Assembly (NCBI RefSeq): GCF_028331445.1
Contig: NZ_JAQMHX010000017.1
Location: 34,405-98,404, forward strand
DNA length: 64,000 bases
Source of the DNA: Candidatus Phyllobacterium onerii
Lineage (GTDB): Bacteria > Pseudomonadota > Alphaproteobacteria > Rhizobiales > Rhizobiaceae
Reading direction: 5' to 3'
A model generated the notes under the pieces. That model saw only the letters and a list, made by a program, of their open reading frames with translations, was not told the DNA's origin and did no database searches. Of the stretch, positions 1-8,068 are shown piece by piece. A program made the translations under genes and the position numbers. How positions within the stretch are numbered: position 1 is the first letter of the stretch; each line of letters starts with the position of its first letter.

Positions 1-1340
1 CCGAGAACGAGGCCGATCACGAAAGGCGAGCGTGGCCACCCTGCGCGAAGGAAGCCGTAACCAATCGCGCTGAACAGCACGAGGATGATGAGATTCTGCC
101 ATTGATAGTCACTGACGAAGCAGCCAAGTGATACGAAGACGAGAATAAATGGCACCAGATAGCGGCCATTGACGAAGGTAAGCACCGCGACCCAGCGGCA
201 AACAACGAGCAGGATGCCAACCGCAATCAGATTGCCCACGACCAATGCCCATATCAACGTCCAGACAAGGTCGAGGTGTTGCGTGACCATCGTCGCGCCC
301 GGCTGAATGCCGAGAATGAGGAACGCTCCAAGCAGCACGGCCATTCCGGAACTTCCGGGGATACCGAAGAAGAGGGTTGGCAGCAGCGAGCCGCCTTCCT
401 TGCCGTTACTTGCGGTCTCAGGCGCGATCACACCTTCGATAGCGCCTTTGCCGAAACGCTCCGGTGTCTTCGAGCTTTGCACCGCATGGCCATAGCAAAG
501 CCAGGCGGCAGTCGAACCGCCAAGGCCCGGGATCATGCCGATCACGGCGCCGATCACCGAGGTGCGCAGAACGAGCCACCAATGGCGCGGCACTTCCATG
601 ACACCCGAAAGCAATTGCTGATAGTTGAAGCCCTTATCCATTGGCACCGCCGAGATGGCTCCGCCCTTGGTGCTGAGCGCAATCATCTCCGGCACTGCAA
701 AAAGAGCGAGCACGGCGGTGACGAGACTGACGCCATCCCACAGGAACAGCATGTCGCCGGCGTAGCGCGGCGTACCCGTTATCGGGTCCATGCCAATCGT
801 AGACAGCATCAAGCCGTAAAAGCCGACGATCAGGCCTTTGACGATTTTCTTGCCGCTCGAGAGAAATGCGATGAAGCTGATGCCGAGAAGCGCAATCAGG
901 AAGAACTCTGCCGGACTGAACATCAGAATGACCGGTTCGAGAATGGGTATCATGATGGCGAAGACGATCGCGCCGATGATGCCGCCGACGCCGGATGCAG
1001 TGATGCTGGCACCGAGTGCCCGCGCCGCCTGTCCCTGCTTGGCCAGCGGATATCCGTCGAGCGTCGTCGCGGCGTCGTCACCGTCACCGGGTATGCCGAA
1101 CATGATGCTGGATATCTGGCCGCTGGTGCCGTTGACGGCGTGCATCGTCAGCAGGAACACCGCTCCGGAAACCTTGTCCATGCCGTAGACGAATGGAATG
1201 GCCATCGCGATGGAAAGCTTCCCGCCGATACCGGGCGTGACACCGACGAGCAATCCGAAAATGACGGCTATCAGCATGAGACCCATTATGTGGGGCGAGC
1301 TCACTAGGCCGTAGAGCGCGGCGAACATGGTGTCGATCAT
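1..1340 (-). CDS. tctA: Tripartite tricarboxylate transporter permease, TctA family (partial, 3' end outside window)
   Basis: The leftward frame from the ATG at 1340 is open to the window edge, about 446 codons, and the family is normally near 500 residues, so only the C-terminus is missing. The N-terminus carries the glycine/proline-rich family motif (LLVGVTPGIGG) and a second copy (MIPGLGGSTAAW) lies in the middle. Hydrophobic segments run throughout. TctA is the large inner-membrane permease of TTT transporters, which import citrate and other carboxylates, including aromatic acids, with a small TctB and a periplasmic TctC. No tctB or tctC lies upstream, so any partners must be to the left of the window. 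Its position beside an aromatic catabolic island suggests uptake of the pathway substrate, which is inference. Confidence 0.9.
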   Translation of the reverse strand, partial: MIDTMFAALYGLVSSPHIMGLMLIAVIFGLLVGVTPGIGGKLSIAMAIPFVYGMDKVSGAVFLLTMHAVNGTSGQISSIMFGIPGDGDDAATTLDGYPLAKQGQAARALGASITASGVGGIIGAIVFAIMIPILEPVILMFSPAEFFLIALLGISFIAFLSSGKKIVKGLIVGFYGLMLSTIGMDPITGTPRYAGDMLFLWDGVSLVTAVLALFAVPEMIALSTKGGAISAVPMDKGFNYQQLLSGVMEVPRHWWLVLRTSVIGAVIGMIPGLGGSTAAWLCYGHAVQSSKTPERFGKGAIEGVIAPETASNGKEGGSLLPTLFFGIPGSSGMAVLLGAFLILGIQPGATMVTQHLDLVWTLIWALVVGNLIAVGILLVVCRWVAVLTFVNGRYLVPFILVFVSLGCFVSDYQWQNLIILVLFSAIGYGFLRAGWPRSPFVIGLVL

Positions 1341-1696
1341 TACAGTATCAATCCTCCCATCCAACGAACGGCAACCTGGATTGCGATCCGTCATGCAATT
1401 GCTGCTAAGCTCCTCCACGAGCACGGCGCATGCACAATTGTTGCGCTGACTAAAACGGCAGCGGCTCTCCAATAAGGGTCAATCCGATGCATTTTGTCCA
1501 AAGCAAAATATTACGCTCAGACCAGTTGTTTTTGTGTGGGCTGGCGCAGCGGCTTAGCTGACGAGTTTGTCGCCGCCGGATGGAAGATAAGGGGAAATCC
1601 CATCGCACTAAGTTTTTCTTAGTTTGCCGTTAAGGCGAAATAGCGTGGACTTCCTCTGCATTAGAAGCAAAGTTTTTATATGATTTTTATGAATCC
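1341..1696. promoter_or_regulatory. Divergent intergenic region between tctA and the chromate transporter, with a 17-bp palindrome
   Basis: This 356-base stretch contains no convincing gene. It must hold the promoters for the leftward tctA and the rightward chromate transporter pair. At 1607-1623 there is a perfect dyad, ACTAAG-TTTTT-CTTAGT, which contains a T-N11-A core of the kind LysR regulators bind. A related string, TAAGTTTTTTTATT on the minus strand, lies just upstream of the LysR gene that starts at 9004. No clear -35/-10 pair was assigned. Confidence 0.4.
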
Positions 1697-2320
1697 GTGT
1701 TGCCGCTGGCCTTGCGGCGGGAAGAAGATTTCTTGGAACAACGCGTTGACGCATCCAACCCGCCAGAGGAGCCGCACGCATCGCTCGGATCCTTGCTCGT
1801 GTCCTTTCTCAAACTCGGTGCTTCGTCCTTTGGCGGAGGAATGGCCGCCTGGACGTATCGGGAGATCGTCGAACGGCGCGGCTGGATGACCGATGAGAAT
1901 TTCTTGCAGACACAAACCATCGCCCAGATATTGCCGGGTGCCAATCCGGTAAATCTCGCCGTCTATATCGGCCTAAAATTGCGCGGCCTTCCAGGGGCCA
2001 TCATTGCCACATTCGCAATGGTGGCGCCGGCATTCACCGTCATCATCCTGCTAAGCACGGTTTACCGGCAATTGAGTGCGTATCCCGAGACGCATTCGGT
2101 TCTGCGTGGACTTGCCTGCGTCGGCATCGCATCGACGCTGACGATGGGGATGAAGACGGCGCGGCGCCTGCATGGGCAGACGCTACCCATTCTCATTGCA
2201 CTATCTGTGTTCATCATGGTTGGTGTATTGCGTTGGCCGCTCGTTCCTGTCGTCTTCGCAAGCATTCCGCCCAGCGTATTGATATCTTACCTGTTGGGCA
2301 GGGACAAAAAGCATGGATGA
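1697..2320 (+). CDS. chrA: Chromate transporter, first half (short ChrA-type subunit)
   Basis: This 207-residue membrane protein has the CHR-domain signature near its N-terminus (FLKLGASSFGGGMAAW) followed by MTDENFLQTQTIAQILPG, typical of chromate transporters. A second gene with the other half follows and overlaps it by 8 bases. Together they match the bipartite short-chain CHR family, in which two single-domain proteins are thought to pair, in place of one ~400-residue ChrA. The family exports chromate driven by the membrane potential, although many members have no proven substrate. The start is a GTG at 1697 without a good ribosome-binding site, so the true start may be one of the later in-frame codons. 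Confidence 0.85.
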   Translation: MLPLALRREEDFLEQRVDASNPPEEPHASLGSLLVSFLKLGASSFGGGMAAWTYREIVERRGWMTDENFLQTQTIAQILPGANPVNLAVYIGLKLRGLPGAIIATFAMVAPAFTVIILLSTVYRQLSAYPETHSVLRGLACVGIASTLTMGMKTARRLHGQTLPILIALSVFIMVGVLRWPLVPVVFASIPPSVLISYLLGRDKKHG

Positions 2321-2852
2321 CGACAAGCTCCTCGGCCTCGTCCTTTTGTGTGTTCCGCTCTCCCTCGTCTCCTTTGGCGGGGGCCAGACGATCGTTGCCA
2401 GCTTGCAGCACCAGACCGTCGATGTGCAGCACCTCCTGACAAGTCGCCAGTTCACTGATCTCTACGCCATCTCGCGCGCCTCGCCCGGTCCGAGCACTCT
2501 CATCGTGGCGTTGATCGGCTGGGGGATCAGCGGTTTCTGGGGAGCAGTCATCGCCACTCTGGCGATCTTCATTCCGTCCTCGGCATTAATCTGCATTTTT
2601 GGAAGCTGGTGGCAGCAACATCGCCTTTCCCCCTGGGGACGCGCCGTCGAACGAGGGCTGACACCGATTGCAGTTGGATTGATCGTCGCAGGCGGGCTGG
2701 CGGTTTCGCAGTCGGCCGGGCTGAGCCTGTTTGAAATCGCCACAACTCTGGCGGCGGCGGCCTTCCTCACGCTGACAAGAGTTGGTCCCTATCCTGTGCT
2801 TGGCACCGTTGGAGCGCTCTATTTCTGCCTCAGTGCCGCCGGCAAAATCTAG
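2313..2852 (+). CDS. chrA: Chromate transporter, second half (short ChrA-type subunit)
   Basis: This 179-residue membrane protein begins with a second CHR domain (LCVPLSLVSFGGGQTIVASL) followed by the conserved stretch YAISRASPGPSTLIVALIGW. It starts inside the last codons of the preceding CHR gene (8-base overlap), which indicates translational coupling and a two-subunit transporter. It could act in chromate efflux, or in movement of another oxyanion, since many short CHR pairs are uncharacterised. Nothing in the adjacent catabolic genes needs this activity, so the pair may simply be neighbouring accessory cargo. Confidence 0.85.
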   Translation: MDDDKLLGLVLLCVPLSLVSFGGGQTIVASLQHQTVDVQHLLTSRQFTDLYAISRASPGPSTLIVALIGWGISGFWGAVIATLAIFIPSSALICIFGSWWQQHRLSPWGRAVERGLTPIAVGLIVAGGLAVSQSAGLSLFEIATTLAAAAFLTLTRVGPYPVLGTVGALYFCLSAAGKI

Positions 2853-2908
2853 TTACGCCCTTCTCGGCAATTGACCGGCGCGCAATTCGCGGTATTATGC
2901 GTAAAATA

Positions 2909-2932
2909 GAACGCGGTTCCTCATAGAAGAAC
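2909..2932. promoter_or_regulatory. GAAC-N3-GTTC-N9-GAAC candidate operator
   Basis: Three tetranucleotide half-sites are arranged as GAAC (2909-2912), GTTC (2916-2919) and GAAC (2929-2932), ending 36 bases before the start of the decarboxylase-like gene. The same arrangement with identical spacing occurs upstream of the binding-protein gene at 20378. A related GTTC-N9-GAAC site lies between the Rieske oxygenase and ferredoxin genes. Three half-sites, two as a palindrome and one apart, resemble the operators of IclR-family aromatic-catabolism regulators such as PobR and PcaU. That link is inference. Confidence 0.5.
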
Positions 2933-2968
2933 ATACCATCTTCGTTGAAGCTGCGGGAGGAGGCAGAA

Positions 2969-3832
2969 ATGGTCCAACCACTGGTATTACGCATAGCCCT
3001 CGGCAAGCACGATCACGTGCGGCCGCTCAAGGATGGCAGCGTAAAATCGCCACGTCTCAAACTGGAGTTCCAGGAGTTCGATCCCCTGCCGAAGGCTTTT
3101 CGGACGATGGTCCGCGGCGGGGATCTCGATGTGAGCGAAATGGCCCTGACCACGCACCTGGTTGCCGTCGACCTGGGCAAACCCATTACAGCGCTTCCGA
3201 TTCCGCTTTGGCGCCGCCTCCACCATGACAATCTGGTTTGTGCCGCAGGATCTGACCTCGGCGATCCCGCCGAACTTCAGGACAAGAAGGTCGGCGTGCG
3301 CGCCTATACACAGACCACGGGTGTCTGGATCCGCGGAATCCTCAAATCGGAATATGGCGTGGACCTCAATCGCATCACATGGGTAACCATGGACGATGCC
3401 CATGTTGCCGAATACAAGGATCCGGAAAATGCGGTCCGCAACACCAGCGGAAAAGGTCTGCGCGAACTCCTGCTCTCGGGCGAACTTGCAGCAATCATGG
3501 GTGAACGCAATGTCGATCCCGCCGATGTGCGTCCTGTCATACGGGATGCAGAAGATGCAGCCCTGAAATGGTCTGAGAAGACGGGAATATTCCCGGTCAA
3601 CCACATCGTTTCCGTTAGAAAAGAACTTCTCGAACAGCATCCCTGGCTTGGCGGTGAATTGATGGCGCTCTTTGAGGAGGCGCGGGTGAAATCCGGCGCG
3701 AAAGGGACAGCCGCTCTGCCGTACGGACTGGAAGCGACACGCAAGCCGATGCAGACGCTGCTCGACTACGCCTTCGACCAAAGGCTCAGTTCGCGACCCT
3801 ACGAAGTCGATGAGCTCTTCTGGAAAATCTGA
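2969..3832 (+). CDS. 4,5-dihydroxyphthalate decarboxylase-like protein (Pht5 family, periplasmic-binding fold)
   Basis: The 287-residue product resembles Pht5-type 4,5-dihydroxyphthalate decarboxylases: an N-terminal IALGKHDHVRPLKDG, then LDVSEMAL, then VGVRAYTQTTGVWIRGIL followed by a conserved GVDL.RITWV stretch. The family has a substrate-binding-protein-like fold but no signal peptide is seen here, which favours a cytoplasmic enzyme. The reaction in characterised members is removal of one carboxylate from 4,5-dihydroxyphthalate to give protocatechuate. I chose the ATG at 2969 because a strong GGAGGAGG lies just upstream; an earlier in-frame TTG (2945) has no such signal. It is the first gene of a rightward series leading to the hydratase and aldolase. 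The substrate is uncertain, as the family is broad. Confidence 0.75.
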   Translation: MVQPLVLRIALGKHDHVRPLKDGSVKSPRLKLEFQEFDPLPKAFRTMVRGGDLDVSEMALTTHLVAVDLGKPITALPIPLWRRLHHDNLVCAAGSDLGDPAELQDKKVGVRAYTQTTGVWIRGILKSEYGVDLNRITWVTMDDAHVAEYKDPENAVRNTSGKGLRELLLSGELAAIMGERNVDPADVRPVIRDAEDAALKWSEKTGIFPVNHIVSVRKELLEQHPWLGGELMALFEEARVKSGAKGTAALPYGLEATRKPMQTLLDYAFDQRLSSRPYEVDELFWKI

Positions 3833-3864
3833 ATCCAATGCAACTTCATTCTTGGGCAATTTCC

Positions 3865-4908
3865 ATGATCATCGACATTCACGGTCACTACACCACCGAA
3901 CCCCAGGCACTGCATCAGTTCCGGGACAAGCAGCTGGCCGGCCTCGCGGATCCGATGCGCCGCCCGACGAGCACGGATCTTGGGATCACCGATGACATGC
4001 TGCGCCAGTCGGTCGAGCCGCAACTCAAGCTGCAACGGGAACGCGGCAGCGACCTCACGATCTTTTCGCCGCGCGCTGCGGGCATGGCACACCATGTGGG
4101 AACCGAAGCTGTCAGCATGCAGTGGACAACGCTTTCCAACGACTTGATCCACCGGATCTGCCAGTTGCTCCCCGATAATTTTGCTGCTGTCGGTCAACTG
4201 CCACAACACCCCGGATCTCCCCCGAAGAATTGCATTCCGGAACTTGAGCGTCTCGTCAACGAGCTCGGTTTCATCGGCATCAATCTCAATCCCGACCCGT
4301 CCGGCGGTTACTGGACGGATCCGCCCCTTACCGATCCTCAATGGTATCCACTCTACGAAAAGCTGTGCGAACTCGACGTGCCAGCGATGATCCACGTGAC
4401 ATCATCGTGTAACCCCAATTTTCATCACACGGGCGCACACTACATAAACGGCGATACGACAGCCTTCATGCAGCTCATTCAGGGCGATCTTTTCAAAGAT
4501 TTTCCGACGCTGAAATTCGTCATACCTCATGGAGGCGGCGCAGTACCGTTCCATTGGGGCCGTTATCGCGGCCTTGCGCAGGAGATGAAGAAGCCGCTGC
4601 TGGCGGACCATCTTTTGAAGAATGTCTTCTTCGACACATGTGTCTACCACTATCCAGGCATCGAACTGATGGCCAAGGTCATCCCGGTCGACAACATATT
4701 ATTCGCCTCGGAGATGCTGGGCGCGGTCAAGGGCATCGACCCGGAAACCGGTCATTACTATGACGACACCAAGCGCTACATCGATCAGCTGGCGACGCTG
4801 GATGAGACAAGCCGTTACAAGATCTTTGAAGGCAATGCGCGCCGGGTCTATCCGCGCCTTGACGCGCAGCTGACGAAACGCGGGCATCCCGCCAAGCCGG
4901 TAAACTAA
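3865..4908 (+). CDS. ligJ: 4-oxalomesaconate hydratase (LigJ-type amidohydrolase fold)
   Basis: The 347-residue protein is very close in pattern to LigJ. It has the metal-binding N-terminus MIIDIHGHYTT (His6, His8), then SDLTIFSPRA, INLNPDPSGGYWTDPPLTD, KFVIPHGGGAVPFHWGR and DNILFASEMLGAVKGID, whose glutamate matches the proposed catalytic residue of LigJ. LigJ hydrates 4-oxalomesaconate to 4-carboxy-4-hydroxy-2-oxoadipate in the protocatechuate 4,5-cleavage and gallate pathways. An earlier in-frame ATG at 3838 would add nine residues not found in relatives, so I start at 3865. The gene follows the decarboxylase-like gene by about 30 bases. A matching aldolase lies two genes downstream, supporting a shared lower pathway. 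Confidence 0.88.
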   Translation: MIIDIHGHYTTEPQALHQFRDKQLAGLADPMRRPTSTDLGITDDMLRQSVEPQLKLQRERGSDLTIFSPRAAGMAHHVGTEAVSMQWTTLSNDLIHRICQLLPDNFAAVGQLPQHPGSPPKNCIPELERLVNELGFIGINLNPDPSGGYWTDPPLTDPQWYPLYEKLCELDVPAMIHVTSSCNPNFHHTGAHYINGDTTAFMQLIQGDLFKDFPTLKFVIPHGGGAVPFHWGRYRGLAQEMKKPLLADHLLKNVFFDTCVYHYPGIELMAKVIPVDNILFASEMLGAVKGIDPETGHYYDDTKRYIDQLATLDETSRYKIFEGNARRVYPRLDAQLTKRGHPAKPVN

Positions 4909-4924
4909 GATGGGGCCACCGCGC

Positions 4925-5221
4925 TCAGCAGCAGGACAGGTCATCGTCATTCGAGACGATGGCCTGCTTCATCCACGACGGCGGCAAGTCTTCCGGCGTA
5001 ACCTCGCGGATGGGTTTGAACACCTTGAATGCGTGCCGGCTATCGCTCGTAGTCCAGAATGTCACGATGGTTTCGAGCGGCGGGCATCCGGGCAACCCGC
5101 AAGCGACCTCCATCACCGAGACCGTCATGTCGTCCGAAAGACTGAAACGTTCCGCCGTCCAGGTCTTTACGCGCCTGATTGCGGTAAGTTTTTCGCGGTC
5201 GGGAATAGCGGATTTGAGCAT
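4925..5221 (-). CDS. Conserved hypothetical protein with CGLPGCPP motif
   Basis: This leftward small gene encodes about 98 residues, with the motif ACGLPGCPPLETIVTFWT, then HAFKVFKPIREVTPEDLPP and a Cys-Cys C-terminus. Similar small cysteine-containing proteins of about 100 residues, of unknown function, are known from Hyphomicrobiales. Four cysteines could bind a metal, but this is only a suggestion. It is convergent with the hydratase gene (16 bases apart) and divergent from the dehydrogenase, so it interrupts an otherwise rightward catabolic series. The start could instead be the ATG at 5266, which would add 15 unremarkable residues; neither start has a strong ribosome-binding site. Confidence 0.65.
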   Translation of the reverse strand: MLKSAIPDREKLTAIRRVKTWTAERFSLSDDMTVSVMEVACGLPGCPPLETIVTFWTTSDSRHAFKVFKPIREVTPEDLPPSWMKQAIVSNDDDLSCC

Positions 5222-5301
5222 GGTTTCAACCTGAGGGCCGGCGCAAATGCTGCCGGTACCGGACATCTAAATAGAATGACAAACGCGAATTTGTCAAAAC
5301 T

Positions 5302-5358
5302 GAACGCAGAACCGCACCACTGACAGAACTTGCATGTTCGCCAGTCAGCGACGAGAAC
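5302..5358. promoter_or_regulatory. Cluster of GAAC/GTTC half-sites upstream of the dehydrogenase gene
   Basis: GAAC occurs at 5302, 5309, 5326 and 5355, and GTTC at 5336, ahead of the dehydrogenase start at 5375. The GAAC-N6-GTTC pair at 5326-5339 is a dyad, but its spacing differs from the sites at 2909 and 20317. It may be a weaker or differently arranged site for the same regulator, or chance. Confidence 0.3.
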
Positions 5359-5374
5359 TTCCAGGGAGTTTGAA

Positions 5375-6484
5375 ATGACAGAACAAGTCGTAGCGGCCGT
5401 CCGCACCGGGCCAAGCCAGATGGAGATTCGCGAATATCCAATGCCGGATATTCCTGAAGACGCGGCGCTGCTGAAGATGGAAGTCGCAGGTATCTGCGGG
5501 ACCGACGTCAAGCTGTTCAAAACACCGCCCTCAAATGCCCCGACCATCATGGGCCACGAAAACATCGGCTATATCGCCAAGGCAGGCCGTGAATTCACCC
5601 GGCGCAAGGGCTTCAAGGAAGGCGATCTGGTGTTCGTCGAGCATTATGTCATGTGTGGCAAATGCAAATGGTGCCATCAGGGTCAATACCGGCATTGCGA
5701 AAATACCGATTGGCGCAATAATCCGGACGGTATTCGCTATGGCTACACCAGTGCAGAACGCGCTCCGCACCTCTGGGGAGGCTTTGCGCAGTACGTCTAT
5801 CTGCCGTGGAATGCCGTGGTGCACCGCGTTCCGGCCGGGGTGACACCCGAACTTGCAGGCCTGGTAACGCCCATGGCCAACGGTGTCGAATGGTCGCTTT
5901 TCGATTCCAATGTCGGCTATAATTCCACGGTACTTATCCAGGGGCCTGGTCAGCAAGGGCTTTCGCAGACCGTCATATGCAAGCAGGCGGGCGCTTCGCT
6001 CATCATCGTCACCGGAACCACCAAGGATGCCGCGCGACTCGAAGTAGCAAAGTCGCTCGGAGCCGACTACGTCATCGACGTGCAGAAAGAGGACCCGCTT
6101 GCCCGCATCATGGAGATTACAGGCGGAAAAGGTGTTGATGTCTCACTCGATTGTACGGCGGGTGCCGGTACGATTCCGATCCTGCTCGGCATCGAGGCTC
6201 TGGTGCGTAAAGCCGGCACCATTCTCGTTCAGGGCGAACTGAAGGAATTTCCGAACTTCCCCCTCGAGAAGATGACCGTCAAGGCGATCACGCTCAAGAG
6301 TGCCCGTGGCCACAGCTATCAGGCGTGTGAACTTGCTCTCGAACAGATCGCCTCCAAACGCTTCGACCTTGAAAAGATCACGACCCACCGTTTCGGGTTG
6401 AAGGACGCCGCCCTCGCCATCCAGTCCGTCGGCGGACAAGGCGTGCCCGATGTGATCCATGCATCATTGCTACCTTGGGAATAG
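5375..6484 (+). CDS. Zinc-dependent alcohol dehydrogenase (MDR family)
   Basis: The 369-residue protein has the MDR layout. The catalytic-zinc region contains GICGTDV and MGHENIG, the structural-zinc lobe has four cysteines in MCGKCKWCHQGQYRHC, and a Rossmann region follows around IQGPGQQGLSQT. It should oxidise an alcohol or reduce an aldehyde or ketone with NAD(P). GGGAG sits 8 bases before the ATG at 5375; an in-frame upstream ATG at 5330 lacks support. The next gene, an aldolase-like protein, follows after 38 bases, and the two probably share a transcript with the hydrolase at 7202. Its substrate cannot be read from sequence. A role in a diol or alcohol step of the aromatic pathway is inference. 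Confidence 0.85.
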   Translation: MTEQVVAAVRTGPSQMEIREYPMPDIPEDAALLKMEVAGICGTDVKLFKTPPSNAPTIMGHENIGYIAKAGREFTRRKGFKEGDLVFVEHYVMCGKCKWCHQGQYRHCENTDWRNNPDGIRYGYTSAERAPHLWGGFAQYVYLPWNAVVHRVPAGVTPELAGLVTPMANGVEWSLFDSNVGYNSTVLIQGPGQQGLSQTVICKQAGASLIIVTGTTKDAARLEVAKSLGADYVIDVQKEDPLARIMEITGGKGVDVSLDCTAGAGTIPILLGIEALVRKAGTILVQGELKEFPNFPLEKMTVKAITLKSARGHSYQACELALEQIASKRFDLEKITTHRFGLKDAALAIQSVGGQGVPDVIHASLLPWE

Positions 6485-6522
6485 CCTCGATATTTGAGCA
6501 GAATCTGGAAAGGAACACCGCC

Positions 6523-7200
6523 ATGGCACATGGATTTCGAATTCTCGAACGAACCCGCAGGGTGGACGAACAAACCGTCAGGCAGTTTCGCGAGCTGCCC
6601 GTGGCCAATGTCAGCGATGTCATGTCGCGGCTGACCGCGGGCGGACCGAATCTCCGCCCGTTGCACGCCGGCGGGCCTTTGGCGGGACCGGCTTTCACGG
6701 TAAAGACCCGGCCCGGCGACAATCTGATGATTCACAAGGCGCTGTTGATGGCGAAGCCTGGCGACGTGATCGTTGTCGATGCCGGCGGAGAGTTGTCAAA
6801 TGCGCTTGTCGGCGAGATGATGCTTTCGCACGCCATACACATCGGCGTTGCCGGCGTTGTGATAAATGGCGCCGTTCGCGACTATGGCTGGATCAAAAAC
6901 AACAGCTTCCCGGTTTTTGCAGCAGGCATCACACATCGCGGCCCTTACAAAGACGGTCCGGGCGAAATCAACGCGCCGATCTCGCTCGATGGCATGGTCA
7001 TCAATCCGGGCGATCTGATCATAGGCGATGATGACGGACTGCTCTGTGTTCCATATGAACTGACTGGCGAAATCTATCCGCTCGCCAAGGCCAAGCATGA
7101 AGCGGAATTAAAAACGGTGGCCAACACGCTCGCGGGCAAGCTCGATCCCAAGCTTTGGGTCGACGAAAGCCTGAAGCGGCTCGGTTGCGAAGGAGTTTGA
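6523..7200 (+). CDS. RraA/LigK-family aldolase (4-carboxy-4-hydroxy-2-oxoadipate / 4-hydroxy-4-methyl-2-oxoglutarate aldolase-like)
   Basis: The 225-residue protein belongs to the RraA-like fold shared by class II pyruvate aldolases such as LigK and GalC. It has VANVSDVMSRL near residue 30, the GGELSNALVGEMM loop near residue 90, and INGAVRD with Arg119-Asp120, the pair that binds pyruvate enolate and metal in LigK-type enzymes. The expected reaction, cleavage of 4-carboxy-4-hydroxy-2-oxoadipate to pyruvate and oxaloacetate, would follow directly on the LigJ-type hydratase encoded nearby. I chose the ATG at 6523 because GGAAAGGAA precedes it; an in-frame start at 6475 overlaps the dehydrogenase. 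RraA proteins without aldolase activity also exist, but the context favours the enzyme. Confidence 0.82.
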   Translation: MAHGFRILERTRRVDEQTVRQFRELPVANVSDVMSRLTAGGPNLRPLHAGGPLAGPAFTVKTRPGDNLMIHKALLMAKPGDVIVVDAGGELSNALVGEMMLSHAIHIGVAGVVINGAVRDYGWIKNNSFPVFAAGITHRGPYKDGPGEINAPISLDGMVINPGDLIIGDDDGLLCVPYELTGEIYPLAKAKHEAELKTVANTLAGKLDPKLWVDESLKRLGCEGV

Positions 7201-7201
7201 A

Positions 7202-8056
7202 ATGGCAACGGCCACTATCGACGGAATATCGACGCGCTATGAGGTTGTTGGCTCGGGTGAGCCTTTGCTCATGTATTCGCCGGGCGGCTTCGACGCAACG
7301 ATCGAAAAGTGGTCCACCCAGGGTATCTATGCGCAGATCAAGTTTCTGGACCAGCTTTCCAAAAAATACAGTTGTATTGTCTTCGACCGGCGCGAAACAG
7401 GGCAATCAGGCGGACGTGTCGAGCGGGTTACCTGGGCGCACTATGTCGAACAGGGCAAGGGCTTGCTCGATCATCTGGGCATCGACAAGGCCCATCTGAT
7501 GGGCGGGTGCATGGGCTGCAGCGCAGTTTCCGCCTTCGGTGCGACCTATCCCGAAAAGACGCTAAGTATGATCCTGTTCTGGCCGGTTGGCGGGGCTAGG
7601 TATCGCATGACCGGTCACCAGCGGTTTGCCGAACACCTTGCTTTCGTCAACCAGAATGGGCTCGAGGCTGTCGTAAGCCTGGCGAAGGAAAGCAACAAGG
7701 CTTTCGGCGCGGATCCGAGAGGTGGTCCCTGGGTGTCGGTGATCCGCAATTTCCCCGATTTCGCGGACAAGTATTCGCGGCTCAACGTCGACCACTACAA
7801 GGCCATCGTAGCCGGGATGGTGCGAACATTGCTCGATCGCGATACGTCCCCCGGTGCCGAACCTGAAGACTTGCTGTGTCTCGACATTCCGACGTTGATC
7901 ATTCCCGGCGCCGACGCTTCGCATGCAACTTCTGCTGCGCGCTATCTGCAGGAATGCATCCCGGGATCAGACTATTGGGATGTGCCGGTCCCGGAGCAGA
8001 GTGCGGCAAACTGCAATGCCAAGGTGCTCGATTTTCTGCAGGCGATTCCCAGGTAA
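7202..8056 (+). CDS. Alpha/beta hydrolase with a cysteine at the nucleophile position
   Basis: The 284-residue alpha/beta-hydrolase-fold protein starts with a good GAAGGAG site and follows the aldolase by one base, so the two are coupled. The oxyanion-hole region is YSPGGFDATIEKW, and FDRRETGQSGG is typical of the family. The nucleophile elbow, normally G-x-S-x-G, reads GGCMG with Cys103 in place of serine, as in dienelactone hydrolases. Near the C-terminus, where the acid and catalytic histidine should be, I see PGADASHATSA but no obvious later histidine. It may hydrolyse a lactone or C-C bond in the ring-fission route, or be an atypical or non-catalytic member. Confidence 0.78.
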   Translation: MATATIDGISTRYEVVGSGEPLLMYSPGGFDATIEKWSTQGIYAQIKFLDQLSKKYSCIVFDRRETGQSGGRVERVTWAHYVEQGKGLLDHLGIDKAHLMGGCMGCSAVSAFGATYPEKTLSMILFWPVGGARYRMTGHQRFAEHLAFVNQNGLEAVVSLAKESNKAFGADPRGGPWVSVIRNFPDFADKYSRLNVDHYKAIVAGMVRTLLDRDTSPGAEPEDLLCLDIPTLIIPGADASHATSAARYLQECIPGSDYWDVPVPEQSAANCNAKVLDFLQAIPR

Positions 8057-8068
8057 AATTGATGCCTT

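Noticed and set aside
276..1307. Long rightward frame opposite tctA
   Set aside because: It is a shadow of the TctA gene; the leftward frame has the membrane pattern and family motifs, while this frame is charged and featureless.
2987..3859. Leftward 290-codon frame opposite the decarboxylase-like gene
   Set aside because: Mirror frame of a clearly homologous gene, with no recognisable domain or start signal.
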